DNA of 25,896 nucleotides from a virus: positions 1-25,896 of the IMG/VR virus record IMGVR_UViG_3300037319_000107; one strand, given 5' to 3'. Below, piece by piece: positions 12,448 through 19,244 of this stretch. Under the pieces are notes generated by a model, which was given only the letters and a program-made list of their open reading frames with translations, was not told the origin of the DNA and made no database searches. Positions within the stretch are counted from its first letter, which is position 1, and each line of letters begins with the position of its first letter. The translations under genes were made by a program, and so were the position numbers.

Positions 12448-12558
12448 ATGGGTATGAAGAACGGTAACTACTTCTGGTCTGATCAATTGACCGATAATCC
12501 CAACCGAACTATGTGGTTAACACCATCTTGTCTAGGTAAAAGGGTGTATACTTGGTAG
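12448..12558 (+). CDS. Possible leaderless 36-aa leader peptide
   Basis: The open frame starts MGMKNGNYFWSDQLTDNPNR and ends KRVYTW, 36 residues with three Trp. The predicted transcript start falls on or next to its ATG, so any mRNA would be leaderless; no SD is present. Its TAG stop overlaps the 5' strand of the stem described for the hub RNA. This could be a leader peptide or chance. Confidence 0.3.
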   Translation: MGMKNGNYFWSDQLTDNPNRTMWLTPSCLGKRVYTW

Positions 12559-12656
12559 AGCGAAAGCTCCCTGTGTGTGCATTGAATGACAAGCGAAACC
12601 TCACGAAAAGAGATCGTAGCTACGCCACAACGAGGTAAACTCAGGTTTACGCTCTA
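12556..12656 (+). ncRNA. Candidate structured RNA in the hub
   Basis: TAGAGCG (12556-12562) is a perfect complement of CGCTCTA (12650-12656) and would close a domain of about 100 bases. Inside, GAGC-GAAA-GCTC (12558-12569) is a GNRA tetraloop hairpin competing with the closing stem. ACCTC (12598-12602) can pair with GAGGT (12632-12636), and GTAAAC-TCAG-GTTTAC (12635-12650) forms another hairpin. CGTAGCTACG (12615-12624) is a dyad. The region is far less AT-rich than the sequence just downstream and has no long frame. The mutually exclusive pairings suggest a switch or a regulatory RNA; no known family recognised. Confidence 0.5.
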
Positions 12657-12692
12657 AAAGGCTGTGCTATGTGTCCTACGAAAAGTTTATCA

Positions 12693-12768
12693 TTAAGTTA
12701 TACCTTAAGTATATATCTTAAGTTATACTTTAATGTTATTCTTAAGCTTATACTTAGGTAAAGTATAA
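12693..12768. repeat. 12-13-base AT-rich repeat array (origin candidate)
   Basis: Six degenerate units begin at 12693, 12705, 12718, 12730, 12742 and 12754: TTAAGTTATACC, TTAAGTATATATC, TTAAGTTATACT, TTAATGTTATTC, TTAAGCTTATAC and TTAGGTAAAGTATAA. The period is close to one helical turn, and CTTAAG palindromes recur. Almost pure AT content next to the divergence point and just upstream of the replication genes fits an iteron-type origin or an operator array. Replication use is inference. The 438-base hub between 12361 and 12798 holds this array, the promoter and the RNA, but no long gene. Confidence 0.65.
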
Positions 12769-12798
12769 AAAGAAAAGAATTAAGAAAAGGATTGAATT

Positions 12799-13014
12799 AT
12801 GGATAAAGTAAAAGCTGTGGTAGAGTATTTTGGTGATCCTGTTATTGTTGATTTTAATGATGACCCAAACTTTAAGGTTGCTTATTTAGACTCTATAAGA
12901 GGTCATCCAAAGTTGGGTGATAGGAATAATGTTTGTACATCACGCATTAGAACTATACATTTTGATGATACAATCGAGACTGATAATACAATCTACAAGA
13001 GGGCCAAAAGCTGA
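12799..13014 (+). CDS. Small hypothetical protein (71 aa)
   Basis: AAAAGGA precedes the ATG at 8 bases. The sequence begins MDKVKAVVEYFGDPVIVDFN and continues with acidic and strand-like stretches (RTIHFDDTIETDNTIYKRAK). I do not recognise it. First right-arm gene, with stop and next start overlapping by one base, so it is co-translated with the ligase. Confidence 0.75.
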   Translation: MDKVKAVVEYFGDPVIVDFNDDPNFKVAYLDSIRGHPKLGDRNNVCTSRIRTIHFDDTIETDNTIYKRAKS

Positions 13015-13631
13015 TGACACGAACAATTGATTTTCCTCGTGAACTACCAAAGACTAACCAACCAGAACTAGAGAATTGGTTCATGGATTCTGATATGTAC
13101 AAAAAAGATACATGGACTGTCACAGAAAAACTAAATGGTTTGTCTTGTACTTTTTATCTTAATGAAGACGGTGAGTTTTACGCATGCTCACAGAACAGGT
13201 GCTTAAAAGACGACAATAAAAATTCTTTTTGGGCGCTTGCTCGCAAGTTCAAAGTAGAAGATATAATGCGTAGGAACAGTATGAAAGGTATGGCAATACT
13301 AGGTGAAATGATTGGTGCAAATGTTCAAGGTAATCAGTACTGTGTTAAACTTGACTTTTACGTGTACAATATGTACAATGTTTGTACTGAAAAGTATCTG
13401 TTGCCTGTACAACTCAATGCTGCGTGTAAAAGACTAAATCTGAAGCACGTTCCTTTTTTGAGCGAAAATACAACACTTGATGAAAAAACAGCTCAAGATG
13501 TGTTAAACTTTTCGGAAGGTAAATCAATGATCAATGGTTCCGATAGAGAAGGAGTTGTGTTCTTCAGCAATAGTAAAGACAACGTGAGTTTCAAAGTTGT
13601 TAGTAATTCATGGTTGATCAAAAAAGAATAG
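13014..13631 (+). CDS. RNA-ligase-like nucleotidyltransferase
   Basis: 205 residues with the ligase/capping nucleotidyltransferase motifs: I as EKLNG (K39 the adenylated lysine), the GEMIGANVQGNQY block and VKLDFYVYNMYNV around motif III, IV as REGVVFF and V as VSFKVVS. EKxNG and GxxxQxNxY favour the RNA ligase 2 side over DNA ligase, whose motif I is KxDG. Only the adenylyltransferase domain is present, without an OB-fold or other C-terminal domain. It may reseal host-cleaved tRNAs or other nicked RNA; a tRNA gene lies in the same arm. Substrate is not shown by sequence. Confidence 0.78.
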   Translation: MTRTIDFPRELPKTNQPELENWFMDSDMYKKDTWTVTEKLNGLSCTFYLNEDGEFYACSQNRCLKDDNKNSFWALARKFKVEDIMRRNSMKGMAILGEMIGANVQGNQYCVKLDFYVYNMYNVCTEKYLLPVQLNAACKRLNLKHVPFLSENTTLDEKTAQDVLNFSEGKSMINGSDREGVVFFSNSKDNVSFKVVSNSWLIKKE

Positions 13632-13641
13632 GAGTAATTTG

Positions 13642-15372
13642 GTGAATTTTATTAAGCATGTGAGTTGTGAAAAATGCGGGTCATCTGATGCAAAAGCAGT
13701 TTATGAAGGTGGTTCATCTCATTGTTTTGCTTGTGAGTTTACAATACCATCACAATACTTTAAAGAACAGAATCCCAGTAAGAACAAACGAGTTCGTAAT
13801 AACCCAAAGAAGGAAGAAGAGAAAATGGAAATTAAAACAAACAGCAAACCAGCTATGACCTCTGAAGAGAATGCATCGATCAAATCAGAGACTGGTGTGC
13901 ATGGTAAGAACTTTCGTTTTTTGAGGGACAGCACAACAAAACCTTTTGGTATTCGCTATGCATATGACTACGATACAGAAGACGTAATTGAGCAATATTA
14001 CCCAGTGACACAAGAAGGTCAGATCGTTGGTTATAAAATTCGTGAAGTACCAAAGAACTTCTTCTCAAAAGGTAGAACGGGTGCTGATTGCGAGTTGTTT
14101 ATGCAATTCAAATTTAATCGTGGTGGTAAGTATGTAGTGATCACTGAAGGTGAGCTTGATGCTTTGTCTGCTTATCAAATGATCTCTGACTACAACAAAA
14201 GTAAGAATAGTGACTTTGAAACAGCGGTTGTATCACCAACTACAGGTGCCCAGTCACATAAACAGATTGCTGCACAATATAAGTTTCTGGATTCGTTCGA
14301 ACAGATTATTGTAGCGTATGACAATGACAAAGCAGGTAAAGATGCCACTGAGAAACTTTTGACAGTATTACCTAAAGGTAAGGTCAAGATAATGCACATG
14401 CGATTCAAAGATGCAAACGAATATCTTGAGAAAGGTGAAGACAAAGCTTTCGTCAGTGATTTCTATAAGGCTAAGACTCATGTACCTGTAGGTGTTGTTG
14501 GTAGCGGTGAAATTTCTGATTCAATGCGTCAAGAATTTATGACACCTAAGATTCCTTTGCCTCCTTTCATGCACAAGCTTCAGGATATGATGTCAGGTGG
14601 TATTCCACTTGGACGCATTGTCAATTTAGCAAGTGCCAGTGGTACAGGTAAGAGTACCATTGTGGATGAGATTGTGTACTACATGTTGTTCAATTCACCG
14701 CACAAAGTTGGTATTGTTACTCTTGAAAGTACAACAGGTCAATACGGTAATAAGTTACTTTCCCGTCACATTGGTTTGAAGCTTGAACTAAAGACGAATG
14801 AACAAGCTTTGGAAATATTGGCTTCAGATAATGTTAAGAAGAAAGAAAAGGAATTGTTCTGGACAGACTCAGATGAACATCGTTTTTATCTGATTGATGA
14901 CCGTGATGGTGGAGTAGACAATGTGAAAGATGCTATTGAAAACCTAGTTATTAGCTGTGGTTGTAAAGTTATTGTTCTTGACCCAACTCATGATGTTATT
15001 GGAACATTACCTAACGAAGAGCAAGAATCTTTCTATAGTTGGCAGAAAGGTATGGTAAAATCCCATAACTGCACCTTCTACAATGTTATGCATACTCGCA
15101 AAACAGCTAATGGTCAGAAATCAGGAAGTACTGGTGCTGACTTGAGTGAAGAAGATATCCAAGGTTCTTCAAGTGCTTACAAAAGTGCAGCTTGTAACCT
15201 AATGTTCTCTCGCAACAAAGAATCCGAAGATTCAATCGAACGTAATACAACTACTATGAAAGCAACAAAGATTCGTTGGTCAGGAAGAACAGGTGTAGCT
15301 GGTAAGTACTATTATGACAACGACACTCATACCATGTACGATCTGGATGACTACTTGAATAACAATCATTAA
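13642..15372 (+). CDS. T7 gp4-like primase-helicase
   Basis: Start is the GTG at 13642, since GGAG lies 7 bases upstream; the TTG one codon earlier would be only 4 bases away. 576 residues: a zinc-binding domain (C9, C12, C28, C31), a charged linker, a TOPRIM primase core (VVITEGELDALSA near 165 and VAYDND near 225), then a RecA-type hexameric helicase with Walker A SASGTGKST near 333 and a VIVLDPTHDV Walker B. It would unwind DNA and make primers at the fork, with the polymerase downstream and the SSB. C-terminus is acidic (YDLDDYLNNNH), as in T7 gp4, where the tail contacts the polymerase. Confidence 0.93.
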   Translation: MNFIKHVSCEKCGSSDAKAVYEGGSSHCFACEFTIPSQYFKEQNPSKNKRVRNNPKKEEEKMEIKTNSKPAMTSEENASIKSETGVHGKNFRFLRDSTTKPFGIRYAYDYDTEDVIEQYYPVTQEGQIVGYKIREVPKNFFSKGRTGADCELFMQFKFNRGGKYVVITEGELDALSAYQMISDYNKSKNSDFETAVVSPTTGAQSHKQIAAQYKFLDSFEQIIVAYDNDKAGKDATEKLLTVLPKGKVKIMHMRFKDANEYLEKGEDKAFVSDFYKAKTHVPVGVVGSGEISDSMRQEFMTPKIPLPPFMHKLQDMMSGGIPLGRIVNLASASGTGKSTIVDEIVYYMLFNSPHKVGIVTLESTTGQYGNKLLSRHIGLKLELKTNEQALEILASDNVKKKEKELFWTDSDEHRFYLIDDRDGGVDNVKDAIENLVISCGCKVIVLDPTHDVIGTLPNEEQESFYSWQKGMVKSHNCTFYNVMHTRKTANGQKSGSTGADLSEEDIQGSSSAYKSAACNLMFSRNKESEDSIERNTTTMKATKIRWSGRTGVAGKYYYDNDTHTMYDLDDYLNNNH

Positions 15373-15383
15373 TCTTGACGTAG

Positions 15384-15416
15384 ACCCAGAGTTGTGATAG
15401 ACTCTGGGTTTTCTTT
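15384..15416 (+). terminator. Hairpin with T-run before the polymerase gene
   Basis: ACCCAGAGT (15384-15392) pairs with ACTCTGGGT (15401-15409), followed by TTTCTTT. It lies 12 bases after the primase-helicase stop and just before the SD of the polymerase. No downstream promoter is visible. A weak TTGACG-17-TAGACT pair (15375-15403) overlaps the stem itself. Partial termination or attenuation is possible. Confidence 0.7.
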
Positions 15417-15431
15417 ATTGGAGAACTATAA

Positions 15432-17618
15432 ATGGATTTGACGAAAGACTGGATTTATGACCTTGAGACGTACAAGTCAGCGTTTACGTTTGCTGTTGTT
15501 CGTGCTGATGGCAAATTCCCTCGTGTATTTGAGGTGTCTAATCGTTTAAACGAGCTTGCACGTATCTATGCTTGCGTAGACCACATTGAATCCACCAAGG
15601 GACGCATGGTGGGTTTTAACAACGTAGGTTTTGACTACCCTATCCTGCATGAAGTGTTAGTTGGTCGCAGTGCTTGGAATCTAAAATCAGGTAAGCAAAT
15701 TGCTTCTGCTGTGCATAAGCTTGCACAAAAACAGATCGACTCCTTCAAGGACAACGGTTTCGGTAACAGCATCAAAAGTGCTGATGAGATAGTAAAGCAA
15801 GTTGACCTATACAGAATCCATCACTTCAACAACAAAGCAAAGGCTACTGGTTTGAAGATGCTTGAATTCAACATGCGTCTTGAAAACATTGAAGACCTAC
15901 CTTATGCTGTAGATGCTGAACTTGATGGTGAACAGATCGACAATCTTAAAACGTACAATATGCACGATGTGAATTGCACATTGGCTTTCTATTTGAAGTC
16001 TTTGCCACAGATAGAATTTAGAGATAACCTGAGCATAAAGCTTGGGCGTGACTTTACTAATGCTGATGACACCAAAATTGGTGCAGAATACTTTCAAATG
16101 AAGCTTGAGGAATCAGGTGTAAATCTGCATCATTACAAAGATGGTAAGAAGGTAATAAAACAGACTAAACGCGATAAGATCGTGATCAAAGATTGTTTAT
16201 TCGACTACTATACTTTTGATCGTCCTGAGTTTCAAGCTGTTTACGATTGGTTTTCTAATCAAGTAATCACTGAGACTAAAGGTGTATTTTCAGATGTCGA
16301 AGAACATAACCTTGGTGAAGTTGCCAAGTATGCTAACCTTACTGTCAAGCGCAAGAAGTTAAAAGGTGCACCCATTGATGAAGAGATTGTCAACTTCAAG
16401 AAAGAACATCCTTTGGGTTGGGTAGAAATAGAAGAACTAAAAGCAACTGAGTATCTATTTGATTCTAATGGTGACCATGTAACAGAACATGTAATGGATG
16501 AAGATGGTTGTCCTGATCTATCCAAGAAACCAAAGAAGGTTCGAGTACCTAAGAAGTCACATTGGGGTTGCTACAACATTGCTGAGACTCTGAACGTCAT
16601 GGTTGATGGTTACCGTATCGACTTTGGTGTAGGAGGTGTACACGCTTCATTGTCAGAGAAGGTTGCTAGTGCTGGTAAAACTTACATGATTCGTGATGCT
16701 GACGTTAAGTCAATGTATCCCAACGTTGCTATCGCAAATAAGATTTATCCTGAACACCTAGGCGAACAGTTCTGTGTTATTTATCAAGACATGTACGAAC
16801 AACGCAAGTCATATGGTAAGAACACTGCTGAGAATGCAATGCTTAAACTTGCACTTAACGGTACTTACGGTAAGAGCAATGACAAGTATTCTGTTTTCTA
16901 TGACCCTAAGTTTACAATGTCAATCACTATCAACGGTCAGTTGTCTTTGCTAATGCTTGCTGATAGACTACTACGTATTGAGAACCTAAAGTTTATTCAG
17001 TTCAATACAGATGGTCTTACTGTAGCAATGCCTAGAGATGCTGAAGATCAATACAATGATATTTGCACTCAGTGGCAAAAAGATGTAGGTTTGGAGTTAG
17101 AGTTTGTTGACTACAGTAAGATGTACATCAGGGACGTAAACAATTACTCTGCTGTGTACACAAACGGCGACACCAAGCGCAAAGGTGCTTATCAGTACGA
17201 AGGTTTAGAGTGGCACAAAAACCAAGGTGGTCTGGTTATTCCAATGGCTGTTGAAGCAGCTATGGTACACGGTACAGACGTTACTGAGTTTATAAAAGAT
17301 CACCTTGATAAAGGTAATTTATTTGACTTTATGTTGCGTACAAAAGTACCTCGCAGCTCTAAACTTGTGTTAGAATTCGAAGATGGGCGTGTAGAGAATC
17401 AACAGAACATTTGCAGGTACTACCCTTGTAAGACAGGTGGTAAGCTTGTCAAGTTGATGCCAGCACTGCCAGACAACGAAGATCAAAGCGCAAGAAGACT
17501 AGGTATTGATACTTCTTGGCACGTAAAAACTTGTAACAACATAGCTGATTTCGGTTATGATGTGGACTTGGATTATTATGTAAGTGAAGCTGAAAAGCTT
17601 GTTATCAGAAAGATTTAA
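15432..17618 (+). CDS. Family B DNA polymerase with 3'-5' exonuclease
   Basis: 728 residues, GGAG 8 bases before ATG. Exonuclease motifs are intact: Exo I D10-L-E12, Exo II N64 to D68 (NNVGFDYP), Exo III Y175 to D179 (YNMHD). Polymerase motif A is DVKSMYPN with D424, motif B is KLALNGTYGK (residues 472-481) and motif C is FNTDG with D527. Canonical motif C is DTD; here the first Asp is Asn 525 while the second is kept. A long insert (about 280-385) separates the domains. It replicates the phage genome with the gp4-like primase-helicase. Protein priming is not indicated, since a primase is present. Confidence 0.92.
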   Translation: MDLTKDWIYDLETYKSAFTFAVVRADGKFPRVFEVSNRLNELARIYACVDHIESTKGRMVGFNNVGFDYPILHEVLVGRSAWNLKSGKQIASAVHKLAQKQIDSFKDNGFGNSIKSADEIVKQVDLYRIHHFNNKAKATGLKMLEFNMRLENIEDLPYAVDAELDGEQIDNLKTYNMHDVNCTLAFYLKSLPQIEFRDNLSIKLGRDFTNADDTKIGAEYFQMKLEESGVNLHHYKDGKKVIKQTKRDKIVIKDCLFDYYTFDRPEFQAVYDWFSNQVITETKGVFSDVEEHNLGEVAKYANLTVKRKKLKGAPIDEEIVNFKKEHPLGWVEIEELKATEYLFDSNGDHVTEHVMDEDGCPDLSKKPKKVRVPKKSHWGCYNIAETLNVMVDGYRIDFGVGGVHASLSEKVASAGKTYMIRDADVKSMYPNVAIANKIYPEHLGEQFCVIYQDMYEQRKSYGKNTAENAMLKLALNGTYGKSNDKYSVFYDPKFTMSITINGQLSLLMLADRLLRIENLKFIQFNTDGLTVAMPRDAEDQYNDICTQWQKDVGLELEFVDYSKMYIRDVNNYSAVYTNGDTKRKGAYQYEGLEWHKNQGGLVIPMAVEAAMVHGTDVTEFIKDHLDKGNLFDFMLRTKVPRSSKLVLEFEDGRVENQQNICRYYPCKTGGKLVKLMPALPDNEDQSARRLGIDTSWHVKTCNNIADFGYDVDLDYYVSEAEKLVIRKI

Positions 17619-17622
17619 AACA

Positions 17623-17796
17623 ATGTACTATTATGTGTATAATAAGCAATATCAGAGCTTGCAAAAGTATGATCAACAGGATAAGTTAATTTCTAGCATG
17701 TCCATGCCTCAGTCTGACCTAAACAAAATAGCTCAGTTGAACATAGAAGAAAATATTTTACAAAGTGTTGAAAGAAAGTTGAAATATGAGGTATAA
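17623..17796 (+). CDS. Small hypothetical protein (57 aa)
   Basis: It starts MYYYVYNKQYQSLQKYDQQD four bases after the polymerase stop, with only a weak AGAAAGA upstream. Tyrosine- and glutamine-rich with an IEENILQSVERKLKYEV helix at the end. Not recognised. Its last codons contain the -10 box of the tRNA promoter. Confidence 0.5.
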   Translation: MYYYVYNKQYQSLQKYDQQDKLISSMSMPQSDLNKIAQLNIEENILQSVERKLKYEV

Positions 17797-17797
17797 T
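17768..17797 (+). promoter_or_regulatory. Sigma-70 promoter for the tRNA unit
   Basis: TTGAAA (17768-17773), 18 bases, TATAAT (17792-17797). The -10 overlaps the stop of the small gene before it. Start expected near 17804, about 77 bases before the tRNA. Confidence 0.7.
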
Positions 17798-17803
17798 CTA
17801 CGT

Positions 17804-17880
17804 TGGAAGTAAGGTAGCGCCTTACAACTCATTACAAGAGATTGTTGTAAAAATAGGATGCAAAGTCCTGTACAAACATC
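17804..17880 (+). ncRNA. Hairpin-rich 5' leader of the tRNA transcript
   Basis: Three consecutive hairpins can form: GTAAGG/CCTTAC over TAGCG, then TTACAAC/GTTGTAA over a 15-base loop, and AGGA/TCCT over TGCAAAG. The order vaguely imitates D, anticodon and T arms, but the acceptor arm and T-loop consensus are missing. It could be a processing leader or a decayed tRNA. Confidence 0.4.
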
Positions 17881-17955
17881 ACGGGATTCGTTCAACGGAT
17901 AGGACATCTCTCTTCTAAAGAGATAATAGTGGTTCGATTCCACTATCCCGTACCA
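17881..17955 (+). tRNA. tRNA-Arg (anticodon UCU)
   Basis: The acceptor arm ACGGGAT (17881-17887) pairs with ATCCCGT (17945-17951). D stem GTTC/GGAC, anticodon stem TCTCT/AGAGA with loop CTTCTAA (anticodon TCT at 17914-17916), T arm AGTGG-TTCGATT-CCACT, then A and an encoded CCA. It reads AGA, a codon common in the right-arm genes and often poorly served by bacterial hosts. All 75 bases fit the canonical cloverleaf. Confidence 0.95.
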
Positions 17956-17994
17956 GTTTGTAGTATGATGATTTCATTTTACTATAAAAATAAA

Positions 17995-18035
17995 GTCAAC
18001 AATTAGTTGACAAGGTATTTGCAATTTGTTATAAT
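17995..18035 (+). promoter_or_regulatory. Consensus sigma-70 promoter with operator-like dyad
   Basis: TTGACA (18007-18012), 17 bases, TATAAT (18030-18035): both boxes and the spacing are perfect consensus. The -35 lies in the right arm of the inverted repeat GTCAAC-AATTA-GTTGAC (17995-18011), a possible repressor site. The transcript has a short leader with a CTGCTT/AAGCAG hairpin (18049-18066) before the SSB gene. Confidence 0.9.
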
Positions 18036-18095
18036 TGCCATTCGGTTACTGCTTCCGTATAAGCAGAGTCTCTTTATTAAAGTCAAAGGAAATTT

Positions 18096-18749
18096 ATGCA
18101 AAAACTAACAGGTATGCTTTTGTACGTACAACTCAACAAGCCAGCTAAAGGCTATGTAAAACCCGGTAGCCCACCAAAAGCTGACGAGTGGAAAGCATCT
18201 GTAGCGATTACAGATGAAGATGTACTAGATGAATATGAAGCATTCACTAAACAGATTGATGCAGCTACTTCCATCAAGAAAGTAAAAGTTGCTGATTTTG
18301 AAAGCATCTATAAAACCGCTGCTCCAGAAGATGCGGATAAAAATGTTTGGGTGATTACTCTGCGTAAATCAACAGAGCTTGGTAAAACTGGAAAACCAGT
18401 ACCTGACTTATACAAACCAAAAGTGTTTGAGAAAGTAGGAACTACTCTTATCGATGTTACAAACAGTAAACTGCCAGCCAATGGTTCTTACGGTTCAATC
18501 AGTATTGATAAGTTTGAGCGCACAAACGGTACAACTTCTTTGTATCTGAAGAATGTATTAGTTACTGAAATGATTGAGTACATAGCTGAAGAAAGTACTT
18601 ATAATGCAGGTGATGAGTTTGGAGATTCAACAGAAAAAGTAGTTACAAAGCAAAAAGTTGAGGAAAAGCCAAAAGCTGAAGTGAAACCAAAAGCTCGTGC
18701 TAAGGTAGTAACTGGTTTTGATGATATTGATGATGATATTCCTTTCTAA
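18096..18749 (+). CDS. Single-stranded DNA binding protein
   Basis: 217 residues, AAAGGAAATTT before the ATG. A strand-rich N-terminal body (TGMLLYVQLNKPAKGYVKPG to YLKNVLVTEMIEYIAEE) precedes a Lys/Ala/Pro linker and the acidic tail TGFDDIDDDIPF. An OB-like core with an acidic tail ending in Pro-Phe is the hallmark of phage SSBs, whose tail recruits partner enzymes. The gene stands behind a consensus promoter, as expected for a protein needed in quantity. It coats single-stranded DNA at the fork. Confidence 0.85.
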   Translation: MQKLTGMLLYVQLNKPAKGYVKPGSPPKADEWKASVAITDEDVLDEYEAFTKQIDAATSIKKVKVADFESIYKTAAPEDADKNVWVITLRKSTELGKTGKPVPDLYKPKVFEKVGTTLIDVTNSKLPANGSYGSISIDKFERTNGTTSLYLKNVLVTEMIEYIAEESTYNAGDEFGDSTEKVVTKQKVEEKPKAEVKPKARAKVVTGFDDIDDDIPF

Positions 18750-18752
18750 ATT

Positions 18753-18971
18753 ATGAAACTCAAAACACCAAATACTTCTGTCAAACCAGTAATACTTGTA
18801 GTAATTTTACTAGTGTTGGTCTTGGTGTTTTGCCCTATGGCAATCATCTGGTCACTCAACACTTTGTTTCCTGTGTTAGCCATTCCATTTGGAATCTATC
18901 AATGGTTAGCAATAATAATTCTAAACTGCACTTGGTTTGCCAGAGCATCTCTCAGTAATAAAAAGGATTAA
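18753..18971 (+). CDS. Small two-segment membrane protein (72 aa)
   Basis: Two hydrophobic helices: VILVVILLVLVLVFCPMAII and a second in AIPFGIYQWLAIIILNCTWF. The middle WSLNTLFP-IPF motif is one I recall from small uncharacterised phage membrane proteins. It starts 3 bases after the SSB stop without its own SD, so translation is probably coupled. Inner-membrane location. Confidence 0.75.
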   Translation: MKLKTPNTSVKPVILVVILLVLVLVFCPMAIIWSLNTLFPVLAIPFGIYQWLAIIILNCTWFARASLSNKKD

Positions 18972-18975
18972 TATA

Positions 18976-19194
18976 ATGAATCAAAAAGACGCAATCTCTA
19001 GTTTAGTAAAACTTTACATTGAAGAAGAATCTCTTTCGGAGCAAGTTAAAGAGATTAAAGATATGGCAAAAGACTCAGGTTTAGACCCCGCTATTCTATC
19101 GGCAGTAGCGAAAGCTATTGTCAAGAACAAGGTGGATGATCTACGAGTTAAATCAGATGAGATTCTAAAAGCTATCGAAGTAAGTCGAAGTTAA
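18976..19194 (+). CDS. Small helical protein, GapR/DsbA-like appearance
   Basis: Start ATG 18976 (MNQKDAISSLVKLYIEEESL) behind AAGGA, preferred over an in-frame start 13 codons earlier. 72 residues, all helical: SEQVKEIKDMAKDSGLDPAI, then VAKAIVKNKVDDL. The layout is like small DNA-binding helical proteins such as GapR (DUF2312) or T4 DsbA, but the match is only by pattern. Followed by a terminator, it closes the SSB unit. Confidence 0.65.
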   Translation: MNQKDAISSLVKLYIEEESLSEQVKEIKDMAKDSGLDPAILSAVAKAIVKNKVDDLRVKSDEILKAIEVSRS

Positions 19195-19200
19195 CATTTA

Positions 19201-19230
19201 CCCCAAGGCTAGTAACCTTGGGGTTTTTCT
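19201..19230 (+). terminator. Intrinsic terminator after the SSB unit
   Basis: CCCCAAGG (19201-19208) pairs perfectly with CCTTGGGG (19216-19223), loop CTAGTAA, then TTTTTC. It stands 15 bases before the SD of the exonuclease gene, for which I see no promoter of its own. Confidence 0.85.
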
Positions 19231-19244
19231 TTATAAGGAGAATT

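Noticed and set aside
12556-12656. Hammerhead ribozyme or group I intron in the hub
   Set aside because: GAAA tetraloops are present but the hammerhead CTGATGA core is absent, and no split gene or recognisable intron core flanks the site.
17804-17880. Second tRNA (Val-like TAC loop) before tRNA-Arg
   Set aside because: The loop ATTACAA could hold an anticodon, but no acceptor stem forms, one anticodon-stem pair fails and the T-loop is not consensus.
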